A DNA stretch of 64,000 nt from Vibrio splendidus (GTDB lineage Bacteria; Pseudomonadota; Gammaproteobacteria; Enterobacterales; Vibrionaceae), in the NCBI RefSeq assembly GCF_001557875.1, contig NZ_LNRF01000002.1, forward strand, positions 62,001-126,000, in the 5' to 3' direction. Shown here one piece after another: positions 35,294-44,636 of the stretch (position 1 is its first letter; every line of letters begins with the position of its first letter). A program made the position numbers and the translations under genes. The notes under the pieces were generated by a model that saw nothing but the letters and a program-made list of their open reading frames with translations, was not told where the DNA came from and did no database searches.

Positions 35294-37930
35294 ATGTCTG
35301 ATGTAAAACTTGAACGGACCCAGAACCTTGAACGAAATCAGTACCGTAAGCCTTTACCCGGTACTCATTTAGAGTATTTCGACGCTTGCGAAGCGATAGA
35401 AGCGATATCCCCGGGGGCTTACAAAACTTTGCCTTATACGTCGCGAGTGTTGGCGGAACAATTGGTAAGACGCTGTGATCCTGAAACCCTTGAAGACAGC
35501 TTAAAACAGATCATTGAGCGTAAGAGCGATTTAGACTTTCCTTGGTATCCGGCGCGTGTCGTGTGTCATGACATTCTAGGTCAAACTGCTTTAGTTGATT
35601 TAGCGGGCTTACGAGATGCGATTGCCGACCAAGGTGGAGACCCTTCCAAGGTTAACCCTGTGGTCGAAACTCAACTGATTGTTGACCACTCTTTAGCCGT
35701 GGAACATGCCGGGTTTGATAGCGAGGCGTTTGATAAAAACCGCGCAATTGAAGAGCGTCGAAACGAAGACCGTTTTCATTTTATTGAATGGTGTAAAACG
35801 GCGTTTAAAAATGTCAGTGTGATTCCCGCGGGTAACGGGATCATGCACCAGATTAACTTGGAAAAAATGTCTCCGGTCATTCAATCTAAAGAAGGCATCG
35901 CGTTTCCTGATACTTGTGTCGGTACCGACAGCCATACACCGCACGTTGACGCTCTAGGCGTTATTGCAATTGGTGTCGGTGGTTTGGAAGCTGAGACGGT
36001 CATGCTCGGTCGTCCGTCAATGATGCGTTTGCCTGATATTGTAGGCGTTAAACTGACGGGTCAACGACAAGAAGGGATAACCGCAACGGATATTGTGCTT
36101 GCGATTACTGAGTTCCTTCGCAATCAGAGAGTGGTTTCAAGCTATTTGGAATTCTTCGGTGAAGGCGCGCGTGCACTGACCATTGGTGACCGTGCGACTA
36201 TATCAAACATGACGCCAGAATATGGTGCGACAGCGGGTATGTTTTACATCGATGAGCAGACCATTCAATACCTTAAACTCACTGGTCGTGAACCTGAGCA
36301 GGTTGAACTAGTTGAACGCTATGCCAAGCAAACCGGACTTTGGGCTGATGACTTAGATTCCGCTAAATACGAACGTGTGCTTGAGTTTGATTTGTCTAAA
36401 GTTGAGCGTAACCTTGCGGGGCCTTCAAATCCTCATCGCCGTTTGCCAACCAGAGAGCTGGCTCAGCAAGGCATCAGTCAAACATCTTGGAAAGAGCTGC
36501 ATGCTAAGCAATACGATGATGAACAGATGCCCGATGGTGCCGTAATCATTGCGGCAATTACCTCTTGTACCAACACCAGTAACCCAAGAAACGTGGTCGC
36601 CGCGGCATTGGTTGCTAAGAAAGCCAATCAACTTGGATTAGCTCGTAAGCCGTGGGTGAAAACGTCATTTGCGCCGGGTTCAAAAGTTGCCAAGCTTTAC
36701 CTCGAATCGGCAGGTTTGCTTCCTGAGCTTGAACAATTGGGTTTTGGTATCGTCGGTTATGCGTGTACTACCTGTAATGGAATGAGTGGGGCGTTGGACC
36801 CTAAAATCCAGCAAGAGATTATCGACCGTGACCTGTACTCAACCGCTGTGTTGTCGGGCAACCGAAATTTCGATGGTCGAATCCATCCTTATGCTAAACA
36901 AGCGTTTTTAGCCTCACCGCCATTGGTGGTTGCTTATGCCTTGGCGGGTACGATTCGCTTTGATATCGAAAAAGACAGCCTAGGAACAGACAATAACGGC
37001 AATCCAATCTATTTAAATGATTTGTGGCCAAGTGATGCTGAGATCGATGCGGTTGTCGGTGAGCATGTTAAGCCTCAGCAATTCCAACAAATTTACGTGA
37101 AAATGTTCCAGCCAGACGAGGAGCTGGTGACTACTGAACCACTTTATGACTGGCGACCTCAAAGTACCTATATTCGCAGACCACCTTATTGGGAAGGGGC
37201 TCTTGCGGGAGAACGAAGCCTATCTGGTATGAGGCCTTTGGCTATTCTGGGGGACAACATCACCACCGATCATCTATCACCATCAAATGCGATTCTCGCT
37301 TCGAGCGCTGCGGGGGAATACCTCACCAAAATGGACGTTCCAGAAGAGGACTTTAACTCGTATGCGACTCACCGAGGCGATCATTTAACTGCACAAAGAG
37401 CTACCTTTGCTAACCCGAAACTGTTCAATGAAATGGTCACAGAGTCAGGAACTGTTGTGCAAGGTTCACTAGCAAGAGTGGAGCCAGAGGGGCAAGTTAC
37501 TCGAATGTGGGAAGCGATAGAAACCTACATGAACCGCAAACAACCCTTGATTGTTGTTGCTGGTGCCGATTATGGACAAGGTTCATCACGTGACTGGGCA
37601 GCTAAAGGGGTACGCTTAGCGGGTGTTGAAGTGATTGTGGCTGAAGGTTTTGAACGCATTCACAGAACCAACTTGGTTGGCATGGGCGTGCTGCCTCTGC
37701 AATTTAAAGAGGGGACGGATCGTAACACCTTAGAACTCGATGGTACTGAACTTTACGATGTGTATGGCGACATTGAAGCAGGCTCTGATTTGGCTCTAGT
37801 CATCACTCGTAAAAACGGTGAAAAACTTGATGTTCCCGTGACCTGCCGACTAGACACGGCAGACGAAGTGAATGTGTACAGCGCTGGTGGTGTGTTGCAA
37901 CGTTTCGCCAAAGACTTTCTTGCAAATTAG
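35294..37930 (+). CDS. acnD: 2-methylcitrate dehydratase, Fe-S dependent AcnD
   Basis: An 878-residue aconitase-family enzyme that dehydrates 2-methylcitrate to 2-methyl-trans-aconitate. The [4Fe-4S] ligands are Cys425 (SCTNTSNPRN) and Cys491/Cys494 (ACTTCNGMSG). The CTTCNGMSG form and the adjacency to prpF distinguish AcnD from housekeeping aconitase A. The swivelling C-terminal domain has GADYGQGSSRDWAAKG. There is no prpD gene, so this cluster uses the AcnD-PrpF route. Confidence 0.96.
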   Translation: MSDVKLERTQNLERNQYRKPLPGTHLEYFDACEAIEAISPGAYKTLPYTSRVLAEQLVRRCDPETLEDSLKQIIERKSDLDFPWYPARVVCHDILGQTALVDLAGLRDAIADQGGDPSKVNPVVETQLIVDHSLAVEHAGFDSEAFDKNRAIEERRNEDRFHFIEWCKTAFKNVSVIPAGNGIMHQINLEKMSPVIQSKEGIAFPDTCVGTDSHTPHVDALGVIAIGVGGLEAETVMLGRPSMMRLPDIVGVKLTGQRQEGITATDIVLAITEFLRNQRVVSSYLEFFGEGARALTIGDRATISNMTPEYGATAGMFYIDEQTIQYLKLTGREPEQVELVERYAKQTGLWADDLDSAKYERVLEFDLSKVERNLAGPSNPHRRLPTRELAQQGISQTSWKELHAKQYDDEQMPDGAVIIAAITSCTNTSNPRNVVAAALVAKKANQLGLARKPWVKTSFAPGSKVAKLYLESAGLLPELEQLGFGIVGYACTTCNGMSGALDPKIQQEIIDRDLYSTAVLSGNRNFDGRIHPYAKQAFLASPPLVVAYALAGTIRFDIEKDSLGTDNNGNPIYLNDLWPSDAEIDAVVGEHVKPQQFQQIYVKMFQPDEELVTTEPLYDWRPQSTYIRRPPYWEGALAGERSLSGMRPLAILGDNITTDHLSPSNAILASSAAGEYLTKMDVPEEDFNSYATHRGDHLTAQRATFANPKLFNEMVTESGTVVQGSLARVEPEGQVTRMWEAIETYMNRKQPLIVVAGADYGQGSSRDWAAKGVRLAGVEVIVAEGFERIHRTNLVGMGVLPLQFKEGTDRNTLELDGTELYDVYGDIEAGSDLALVITRKNGEKLDVPVTCRLDTADEVNVYSAGGVLQRFAKDFLAN

Positions 37931-37939
37931 GAGCTGGGT

Positions 37940-39112
37940 ATGAACATCAAACAGATTAAAGTACCTGCTACCTACATGCGGGGCGGAACAAGCAAAGGTG
38001 TCTTTTTCAACTTAAGTGACTTACCTGAAGCTGCGCAAGTTGCGGGACAAGCGAGGGATGAGTTCCTATTACGTGTGATTGGTAGTCCTGATCCTTATGG
38101 TAAGCAAACCGATGGTATGGGCGGTGCGACATCTAGCACCAGTAAGACCGTTATCGTGTCGAAGAGTGATAAAACCGATCACGATGTTGACTACCTCTTT
38201 GGTCAAGTGGCAATAAACAAGCCATTTGTTGATTGGAGCGGTAACTGTGGGAACTTGTCTGCGGCGATTGGTCCATTTGCCATTCATACTGGATTAGTTG
38301 ATTCAAGCCGTATTCCTGAAAACGGTGTGGTCGAAGTGCGAGTATGGCAAGTGAACATAGAGAAAACCATCATTGTTCATGTACCTATCATTGATGGTGA
38401 AGTTCAAGAGTTAGGTGACTTTGAACTCGATGGTGTCACTTTCCCTGCCGCGGAGATCCAAGTTGATTTTCTGGACCCGGCAGGCGCGAGTGGATCGATG
38501 TTTCCGACGGGAAATGTGGTCGACTTTTTAGATGTTCCGGAGTTAGGTTGCATTAAAGCGACTTACATCAATGCGGGGATACCAACCATTTTTGTTAATG
38601 CTGATTCGGTTGGATATCAAGGCACTGAACTTCAATCGGATATTAATAGTGATACCAAAGCCTTGGCACTGTTTGAATCCATCCGAGCACATGGCGCGGT
38701 TGCGATGGGGCTTATCGATTCATTAGAACAAGCGGAATCACGGCAGCACACACCAAAAGTTGCCTTTGTTGCTAAGCCTCAAGCGTATCTAGCCTCCAGT
38801 GGTAAATCGGTTGCTGCCAAAGATACTGATCTTCTAGTACGTGCTTTGTCTATGGGACAGCTTCATCACGCCATGATGGGTACGGCTGCGGTCGCCATTG
38901 CTTCGGCGGCAAGTGTTCCGGGTACGTTAGTCAATTTGGCAGCAGGTGGCGGAAGTCGTGATTTCGTGACCTTTGGACACCCTTCAGGAACCTTAAAGGT
39001 CGGAGCTAAAGCTTTGCAGACCGAAAGTGGTTGGAAAATAGAAAGGGCGATAATGAGTCGTAGTGCCCGAGTGATCATGGAAGGTGCCATTCGTGCGCCT
39101 TTTCCCGAGTAA
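37940..39112 (+). CDS. prpF: 2-methylaconitate cis-trans isomerase
   Basis: PrpF (390 residues, DAP-epimerase-like fold) isomerises the trans product of AcnD to 2-methyl-cis-aconitate so aconitase can hydrate it. Family motifs: YMRGGTSKGVFF (residues 12-23), DGMGGATSSTSKTV, DWSGNCGNLSAAIGPFAI and FVTFGHPSG. It starts 9 bases after acnD with TAGGAG as Shine-Dalgarno. Confidence 0.97.
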   Translation: MNIKQIKVPATYMRGGTSKGVFFNLSDLPEAAQVAGQARDEFLLRVIGSPDPYGKQTDGMGGATSSTSKTVIVSKSDKTDHDVDYLFGQVAINKPFVDWSGNCGNLSAAIGPFAIHTGLVDSSRIPENGVVEVRVWQVNIEKTIIVHVPIIDGEVQELGDFELDGVTFPAAEIQVDFLDPAGASGSMFPTGNVVDFLDVPELGCIKATYINAGIPTIFVNADSVGYQGTELQSDINSDTKALALFESIRAHGAVAMGLIDSLEQAESRQHTPKVAFVAKPQAYLASSGKSVAAKDTDLLVRALSMGQLHHAMMGTAAVAIASAASVPGTLVNLAAGGGSRDFVTFGHPSGTLKVGAKALQTESGWKIERAIMSRSARVIMEGAIRAPFPE

Positions 39113-39230
39113 AGCGATTGTGGTGAACGGTTAAATGTTCACGAATACAACGCTGAGAAAAGAGTGCACCCAAGTGACACTGCTAAAAGCTGGGCGCTTG
39201 GACTAATGGATAAATCATGGAGGAGGCACT

Positions 39231-41135
39231 ATGTCTGCTACGAATCGAATGAATAGAAAAACCGACTATATCACCGAGTATCAATGGGCGAGGGAAGACC
39301 CAAATTCGTTCTGGGAAACACAATCACAAGCCATTGATTGGTTTGAGTCACCCAAAACGATATTACAAACTGACGATAACGGTATTGAGCGTTGGTTTCC
39401 TGATGGGGTGATGAACACTTCCTGGCTCGCGCTTGATTATCATTGTGAAAATGGACGAGGTGACAATACCGCGCTGATTTACGACTCTCCAGTTACAGGA
39501 ACTCAATCCTCGTACACTTACAATCAATTGCGTGACCAAGTGGCAAAAGTCGCAGGTATGTTAGCGACGCAAGGCGTTACCAAAGGCGATCGTGTGGTGA
39601 TCTACATGCCAATGATTCCTGAAGCGGCGATGGCAATGTTGGCTTGTGCACGACTAGGCGCGGTGCATTCGGTGGTGTTTGGCGGGTTCGCCCCTCATGA
39701 GCTTGCCGTTCGTATCGAAGATGCAGAACCGAAGGTGTTGATTACTGCCTCCTGTGGTGTCGAGATCAACAAAGTCTTGCCATATAAGCCAATGGTCGAT
39801 CGAGCGATCATGGACAGTCGCTGGAAACCTGAGAAAGTGGTGGTATTCCAAAGAGAGCAGTCTCTAGCCGAATTGAACCATGAACGCGATGTACTTTGGC
39901 AGCAAGCAGTTAACGATGCTTTGCCTCACGTATGCGTGCCTGTTCTAGCGACTGACCCACTATACATATTGTATACATCAGGGACGACGGGTAAACCAAA
40001 AGGCGTGGTGCGTGACAATGGTGGTCATGCGGTTGCAATGAAATACTCAATGAGCACTATCTACGACATGCCGCAAGACGGCGTATTTTGGGCTGCTTCT
40101 GATGTCGGCTGGGTAGTGGGGCATTCCTACATTGTGTATGCGCCATTGATTCATGGTTGTACGACCATTTTATTTGAAGGCAAGCCTGTCAGAACGCCAG
40201 ATCCCGGCGCATTCTGGCGAGTGTGTGAAGAGTACAAAGTCGATGTGTTATTTTCTGCTCCAACCGCATTTAGAGCCATTAAGAAAGAGGATCCCGAAGG
40301 CGAGTTACTTACCAAGTATGACTTATCATCACTCAAGTCGATTTTCATGGCTGGCGAGCGTTTAGACCCTCCAACATTGGATTGGGTTGAATCTCATACC
40401 AATAAGCCGGTTATCGATCACTGGTGGCAAACAGAAACGGGTTGGGCTATTTCTGCCAATCCAACCGGGCTGGAATCTTTGCCAGTGAAAGCGGGTTCTT
40501 CCACTAAACCTGTTCCGGGTTACCAAGTGGAGATTCTCAATGAACTCGGTGAAATAGCTCAGCCTAATCAACAAGGGTTTGTGGCTCTTAAACGCCCGTT
40601 GCCACCCGGCTGTCTACCAACGGTTTGGCGTAATCATGATCGATTTGAATCTGGCTATTTGAGTCAGTTCCCTGGTTATTACGTTTCTGGGGATGGTGGT
40701 TATCTCGATGACGATGGGTATCTGTTTATCATGGGCCGTATTGATGATGTGATAAACGTGGCGGGGCACCGTCTGTCGACGGGAGAAATGGAAGAGATCG
40801 TTGGAGGTCACCCAGCTATTGCAGAATGCGCGGTAGTCGGTATTCACGATGACTTAAAAGGGCAGCTACCTCTTGGTTTAGTTGTGCTGAAAGATGGCGT
40901 AAAAGTCGATAGCACTGAGTTACAAGCGGAGTTGGTTGGCAAGGTTCGTAATGAGATTGGCGCGGTAGCCTGCTTTAAGCAAGCCTTGGTTGTTGAGAGA
41001 CTACCTAAGACACGCTCAGGTAAGATCTTACGTAGAACTATCCGACAGATCGCAGAAGGTGAACAGTATGTGGTGCCTTCGACGATTGACGATCCTACCA
41101 GCTTAACGGAAATTGCTGAAAAGCTCGGTAAATAA
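39231..41135 (+). CDS. prpE: Propionyl-CoA synthetase
   Basis: PrpE (634 residues) activates propionate to propionyl-CoA via propionyl-AMP, feeding PrpC. Motifs: the AMP-binding loop YTSGTTGKPKGVVRDNGG, TETGWA, and the C-terminal TRSGKILRRTIR with Lys598, the residue whose acylation inactivates this family. AGGAGG lies six bases before the ATG. It is the last gene of the prp cluster; the 118 bases before it hold only a weak inverted repeat. Confidence 0.97.
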   Translation: MSATNRMNRKTDYITEYQWAREDPNSFWETQSQAIDWFESPKTILQTDDNGIERWFPDGVMNTSWLALDYHCENGRGDNTALIYDSPVTGTQSSYTYNQLRDQVAKVAGMLATQGVTKGDRVVIYMPMIPEAAMAMLACARLGAVHSVVFGGFAPHELAVRIEDAEPKVLITASCGVEINKVLPYKPMVDRAIMDSRWKPEKVVVFQREQSLAELNHERDVLWQQAVNDALPHVCVPVLATDPLYILYTSGTTGKPKGVVRDNGGHAVAMKYSMSTIYDMPQDGVFWAASDVGWVVGHSYIVYAPLIHGCTTILFEGKPVRTPDPGAFWRVCEEYKVDVLFSAPTAFRAIKKEDPEGELLTKYDLSSLKSIFMAGERLDPPTLDWVESHTNKPVIDHWWQTETGWAISANPTGLESLPVKAGSSTKPVPGYQVEILNELGEIAQPNQQGFVALKRPLPPGCLPTVWRNHDRFESGYLSQFPGYYVSGDGGYLDDDGYLFIMGRIDDVINVAGHRLSTGEMEEIVGGHPAIAECAVVGIHDDLKGQLPLGLVVLKDGVKVDSTELQAELVGKVRNEIGAVACFKQALVVERLPKTRSGKILRRTIRQIAEGEQYVVPSTIDDPTSLTEIAEKLGK

Positions 41136-41246
41136 GTTTTATTGTTTAGGTAATCTGACCTTCGGCTTGTTGATTTATACATAAGCCAGCGTGATGGTTT
41201 ACCTAAACGCTACTTTATTCATCCGCTTATCCATTGCGTTTACTAT

Positions 41247-41282
41247 GACCTCATTATGAACCCCACATATTGAGGTCTTTTT
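41247..41282 (+). terminator. Terminator of the prp operon, abutting the next gene
   Basis: GACCTCA and TGAGGTC (7 bp) flank a 17-base loop and are followed by TTTTT and at once by the ATG of the next gene. The 3' arm TGAGG also serves as that gene's Shine-Dalgarno, so the hairpin would mask it in read-through RNA. Confidence 0.65.
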
Positions 41283-41729
41283 ATGCGAGCTTACTTTTTG
41301 TTGATTGCTTTATTGGTTAGTGGTGCTGCTAGTGCCAGTATTTCAAAGGATGAAGTGAGTAGAGCGTTGTTAGAGCCTTTGAGTCATCCCAAGGTATTTA
41401 AATGTGTGTCCAAAACTGGCGTCGATCTCTATCAAGCGGTTTTTGATATTGGCGTGGGGTATGAAGCCGACCCGATCAACTCGAAGATGATCGTTAATTC
41501 AAGGAAAGGCCGCTACGAATATCAAATCTTAGGCGCGGTAAGGTCTGAAAGAGCCGGTGAAATTGTCGTGTTGACTCGCCATGTGGGAGACGGGGTAAAA
41601 GTGGCTGCTATGATTGATGACGAAAATGGCAAGATACTGGGGATCGGTGATAAAAATCATTATCGAGATTGTGATGTTAGGCCACCGCCTAGCGCAGAAA
41701 ACATGCAAAACTTTTGGTCCAAAGGCTAA
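41283..41729 (+). CDS. Small exported protein of unknown function
   Basis: A 148-residue protein with a clear signal peptide (MRAYFLLIALLVSGAASAS, cleavage after about residue 19). The mature part has two Cys (in KVFKCVSKTG and HYRDCDVRPPP) that may form a periplasmic disulfide and a beta-rich middle. I do not recognise the family. It has its own terminator, so it is monocistronic. Confidence 0.8.
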   Translation: MRAYFLLIALLVSGAASASISKDEVSRALLEPLSHPKVFKCVSKTGVDLYQAVFDIGVGYEADPINSKMIVNSRKGRYEYQILGAVRSERAGEIVVLTRHVGDGVKVAAMIDDENGKILGIGDKNHYRDCDVRPPPSAENMQNFWSKG

Positions 41730-41773
41730 GAGCGACATCAGAGATACAAGAATTATTGAGAAAAGAGCGATTG

Positions 41774-41800
41774 AGGCGACCTTATTGGTCGCCTTTTTTG
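41774..41800 (+). terminator. Rho-independent terminator
   Basis: Stem AGGCGACC / GGTCGCCT, TTATT loop, followed by TTTTT, 44 bases after the exported-protein gene. Confidence 0.92.
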
Positions 41801-41966
41801 TTGGTGAGGATAAAGCGAGCTCAAAGATATATCATTAAGTAGTTATGCGCTTGCTGAATAATACATAGCTGAACATGATGTATCGTCTAAACGTCGCTTT
41901 ATTTATCTCATTAACAGTTCTGCTTAAGATGGCTTTACTCCAAACGAAGAACTAAGCGAGACTCCT

Positions 41967-42368
41967 ATGAAATTCACTAAACCTTTTCTTTTAGCGACAC
42001 TGATTGTGACTCTTTCTGGTTGCGCATCACCAGCAATGGATAACGAAAATGAGAATGCTGCACGTAATCGTGGTGCTGTAGGTGGTGCTTTATTAGGAGC
42101 AACAGCAGGCGCTCTAACTGGAGATGCGAGTTTAGCCGTGAAGGGTGCTGCATTAGGCGGTGTGACCGGTGGTGTTGCTGGTTCAATAAAAGATACGGAC
42201 GATGCAAGAAACGCACAACGAAACCAAGTAACTGCCGATGGTCTAGCGCAAGACAATCGCACCGATGCAGAAAAGCGAGTAGCTGAAGTTGAGGCTGAAA
42301 TTAAGCTTATTGAACTAGAACAACAGCTTGCTGATCTCAAAGAAGAGAAAGAAGATAACGGTGCATAA
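41967..42368 (+). CDS. Glycine-zipper outer-membrane lipoprotein
   Basis: A 133-residue lipoprotein: signal peptide with lipobox LSGC (Cys at about 19). The mature part begins with a glycine zipper (GAVGGALLGATAGALTG ... GAALGGVTGGVAG) of the type in Slp/YMGG-like proteins, and ends in a charged helix (about 95-128, VAEVEAEIKLIELEQQLADL) likely to form a coiled coil. Function is unknown; such proteins sit in the outer membrane and may oligomerise. Confidence 0.88.
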   Translation: MKFTKPFLLATLIVTLSGCASPAMDNENENAARNRGAVGGALLGATAGALTGDASLAVKGAALGGVTGGVAGSIKDTDDARNAQRNQVTADGLAQDNRTDAEKRVAEVEAEIKLIELEQQLADLKEEKEDNGA

Positions 42369-42433
42369 AGCTGAAGCTACAACTAAAGCCAAAGACACGA
42401 TATTCGTTTAATTCAAAATTATTCAAACAGAAT

Positions 42434-42456
42434 GGCCACGTAATGTGGCCGTTTTT
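42434..42456 (+). terminator. Rho-independent terminator
   Basis: Stem GGCCAC / GTGGCC with a GTAAT loop, then GTTTTTG, 65 bases after the lipoprotein gene. Confidence 0.85.
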
Positions 42457-42571
42457 GTATCTAAAATACGCACTTCAAACAATGAATTAATTCAATAACT
42501 TGTATAGATACTCACGGCAAGTAAACTAGACTCAGTTTAGATATTAATTTGGTTTGAGAAGCACAATAGTC

Positions 42572-43051
42572 ATGAATGTCACCTTAAGGGCCGCAAAGCA
42601 CGCGGATTTGGAACAACTTAACGAGTTAATGTTCGATCTCCATCATCACCACCACCTTGCTAGCCCAGAACACTTTAAAACGGCAGAAGAGATTGAGCAG
42701 GAAAAAAGCATTGCACGATACTTGGATGATCCTGAATGTTTGGTTTATGTGGCATTAAAAGGTGAGCTCATTGTTGGCTTTATCTCTGGGCATTTTTGTG
42801 AGCTTATCTCAACGGTGAGTAAACCAGTGCCGATGGGGAGTGTTGATGAGCTGTTTGTCTTGCCTGATTATCGAAAAGAATCAATTGCTGAAAAGCTGTT
42901 TAACAAAGTTGAAAGTACTTTTGATGATTATGGGGTTGAACAAGTTTTTGTAGAGGTTTGGGACTTTAATTCACCTGCCAAGGACTTCTATCAAAAAATG
43001 GGGTTCACACCTCACATTCAATGGATGAGGAAGGCTTTGCACAAAACGTAG
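42572..43051 (+). CDS. GNAT-family N-acetyltransferase
   Basis: A 159-residue GNAT protein. The acetyl-CoA pocket is in the segment SVDELFVLPDYRKESIAEKLFNKVE, and the C-terminal strand WDFNSPAKDFYQKMGFTPH is typical. Substrate is unknown. The start is the ATG at 42572; a TTG 18 bases upstream is in frame but less likely. A run of five histidines near residues 20-24 (DLHHHHHLAS) is a natural oddity. Confidence 0.88.
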   Translation: MNVTLRAAKHADLEQLNELMFDLHHHHHLASPEHFKTAEEIEQEKSIARYLDDPECLVYVALKGELIVGFISGHFCELISTVSKPVPMGSVDELFVLPDYRKESIAEKLFNKVESTFDDYGVEQVFVEVWDFNSPAKDFYQKMGFTPHIQWMRKALHKT

Positions 43052-43123
43052 ACAGCGATTTTGTACGTGTTTGATTACACTAGAGCAGTCTTAAATTTCT
43101 TCTATTATTTTTAGGTAAACTCG

Positions 43124-44536
43124 TTGGTTATTCGATATTTATTAGTTTTCATACTGTCTCTTTTGAGTACTACTTCCGCTTGGGCAAACAACACTTTGCC
43201 CGATCATATCGCGGGCGCTTTGTGTGTAGTACGTGCTGATAACCAAATCGTGTTGGTTGATGAGTTGATCACAGGTCAATTGTCTCTACCGGGAGGCACT
43301 GTTGTTTCAGGTGAGCCGCCAGCCGTCGCGGCGCAACGTGAAACTTGGGAAGAGGCAGGGCTGTCTGTAACGGTTGGCGATGTGCTGGGGTATACCGACA
43401 GCGCCGTTGTGTTTGATTGTATCTCTGACTCTGAAGTGATCAGCTACAAGGCTCGAAATGAGTTAGGTGGCTTTGAGCTGCCGATTTGGTTTGCGCCTCA
43501 TTACGGCGTGGAAGTCAGCCGAGCGATGTTACTTCCTCCTACTGATTTGCAAGATCACCAATACCGCTATCCAGAACAGTGGTCAGAGATTAACGAACTG
43601 TTTTTATCCGCGACAGATCAACCGGTGACGTATGTGACTGAGCTAGTGGGTGCGGCGCCGAAAGTCCATCAAGTTGAATTGAGCTGGATTGTTTCACTTC
43701 AAAATGTGTTTGATAGAATGCCGAGCGTGTTCGCGAATACTGTGCTTTTGACTGACTTGTTGGCGAAGCCATGGGTTTTTATCGTTATATTGCCGCTAAT
43801 TGCTTGGTACTTTGGCCGTAATTTCGCGTTGAAGTTTGGTTTCACTCTGATCTCGGTGACTTTGCTCACTTTAATCGCACACCAAGGTTTTGGTTTTCCT
43901 CGCCCGCATGCCTACCTGCCAACATTGAAGCTAGTGATGAGCAGTGGGTATAGCTTCCCAAGCCTGTTGGCTGCCTTATGGGTCAGTTTAACCTTGTTAG
44001 TTTTTTGGAAACTAAAGCGCCTCTTGGAGCAAAAATCGATTCTGATAGTACTCGCTGGCCTGCTTTGGATCATGCTATTTAAGTCTTATTCAGGCAGTGC
44101 ATTTTTTAGCGATGTATTAATGGGTGGCGTATTAGGCGCGTTAACGACGTGGCATATCGTGAGATTAGATGCGAAACCTGATGTGGATATTAGTGTTTTA
44201 CTGAGTTCTAAAGGCGTTTGGTGGGGCCTATGTCTTCTATCGATTGTTCTTACGGTTATCTGGCCACTGCCAACGTTCTCTTTCTGGGTAGCCATTTTGA
44301 TGACAATTGCATGCTTAGTGACGTTAACGGATTCGAAACCTTTGATCGGTCAATTCTCATTCAAGATCGTGGTTGGCGTTATGGTGATGTTGTTAGCGGG
44401 GAATCTGCTGATTAGCTGGGTAGGAGGTTTTGTCTCTTTCAGTGGTATTGCTTCATTTATTATTGAAACATTACGCTTCCCAATATTGATTCTGTTTGGT
44501 GTGGTGGCATTTCGTCTGCCATGGAAAAGAGAGTAA
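43124..44536 (+). CDS. Exported NUDIX hydrolase fused to a degenerate PAP2 membrane domain
   Basis: A 470-residue protein. Residues 1-21 are a signal peptide (LLVFILSLLSTTSAWA), so the NUDIX domain (about 25-190) should be periplasmic. The NUDIX box G58x5E64x7R72E73xxE76E77xG79 is complete. A hydrophobic second half (about 215-465) with roughly eight helices resembles the PAP2 phosphatase fold: RP at 260-261, FPS at 278-280, SD at 329-330. However the PSGH His is Leu282 and the SRx5H His is Ala326, so the phosphatase site looks dead. It may hydrolyse a nucleoside diphosphate or lipid-linked pyrophosphate outside the inner membrane. TTG start with AGG eight bases upstream. Confidence 0.85.
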   Translation: MVIRYLLVFILSLLSTTSAWANNTLPDHIAGALCVVRADNQIVLVDELITGQLSLPGGTVVSGEPPAVAAQRETWEEAGLSVTVGDVLGYTDSAVVFDCISDSEVISYKARNELGGFELPIWFAPHYGVEVSRAMLLPPTDLQDHQYRYPEQWSEINELFLSATDQPVTYVTELVGAAPKVHQVELSWIVSLQNVFDRMPSVFANTVLLTDLLAKPWVFIVILPLIAWYFGRNFALKFGFTLISVTLLTLIAHQGFGFPRPHAYLPTLKLVMSSGYSFPSLLAALWVSLTLLVFWKLKRLLEQKSILIVLAGLLWIMLFKSYSGSAFFSDVLMGGVLGALTTWHIVRLDAKPDVDISVLLSSKGVWWGLCLLSIVLTVIWPLPTFSFWVAILMTIACLVTLTDSKPLIGQFSFKIVVGVMVMLLAGNLLISWVGGFVSFSGIASFIIETLRFPILILFGVVAFRLPWKRE

Positions 44537-44560
44537 GCGACTCGACTAACACAAAATCAA

Positions 44561-44585
44561 AAAGGCTGTGCAGTGCACAGCCTTT
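44561..44585. terminator. Bidirectional terminator between NUDIX-PAP2 and yidA genes
   Basis: Near-perfect inverted repeat AAAGGCTGTGC / GCACAGCCTTT lying between convergent genes, with A- and T-rich flanks on the two sides. Confidence 0.85.
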
Positions 44586-44636
44586 GTCATTTCTACAACA
44601 AGCAAAAAGTAATTATTATTAGAACCTGTTCAGCGT

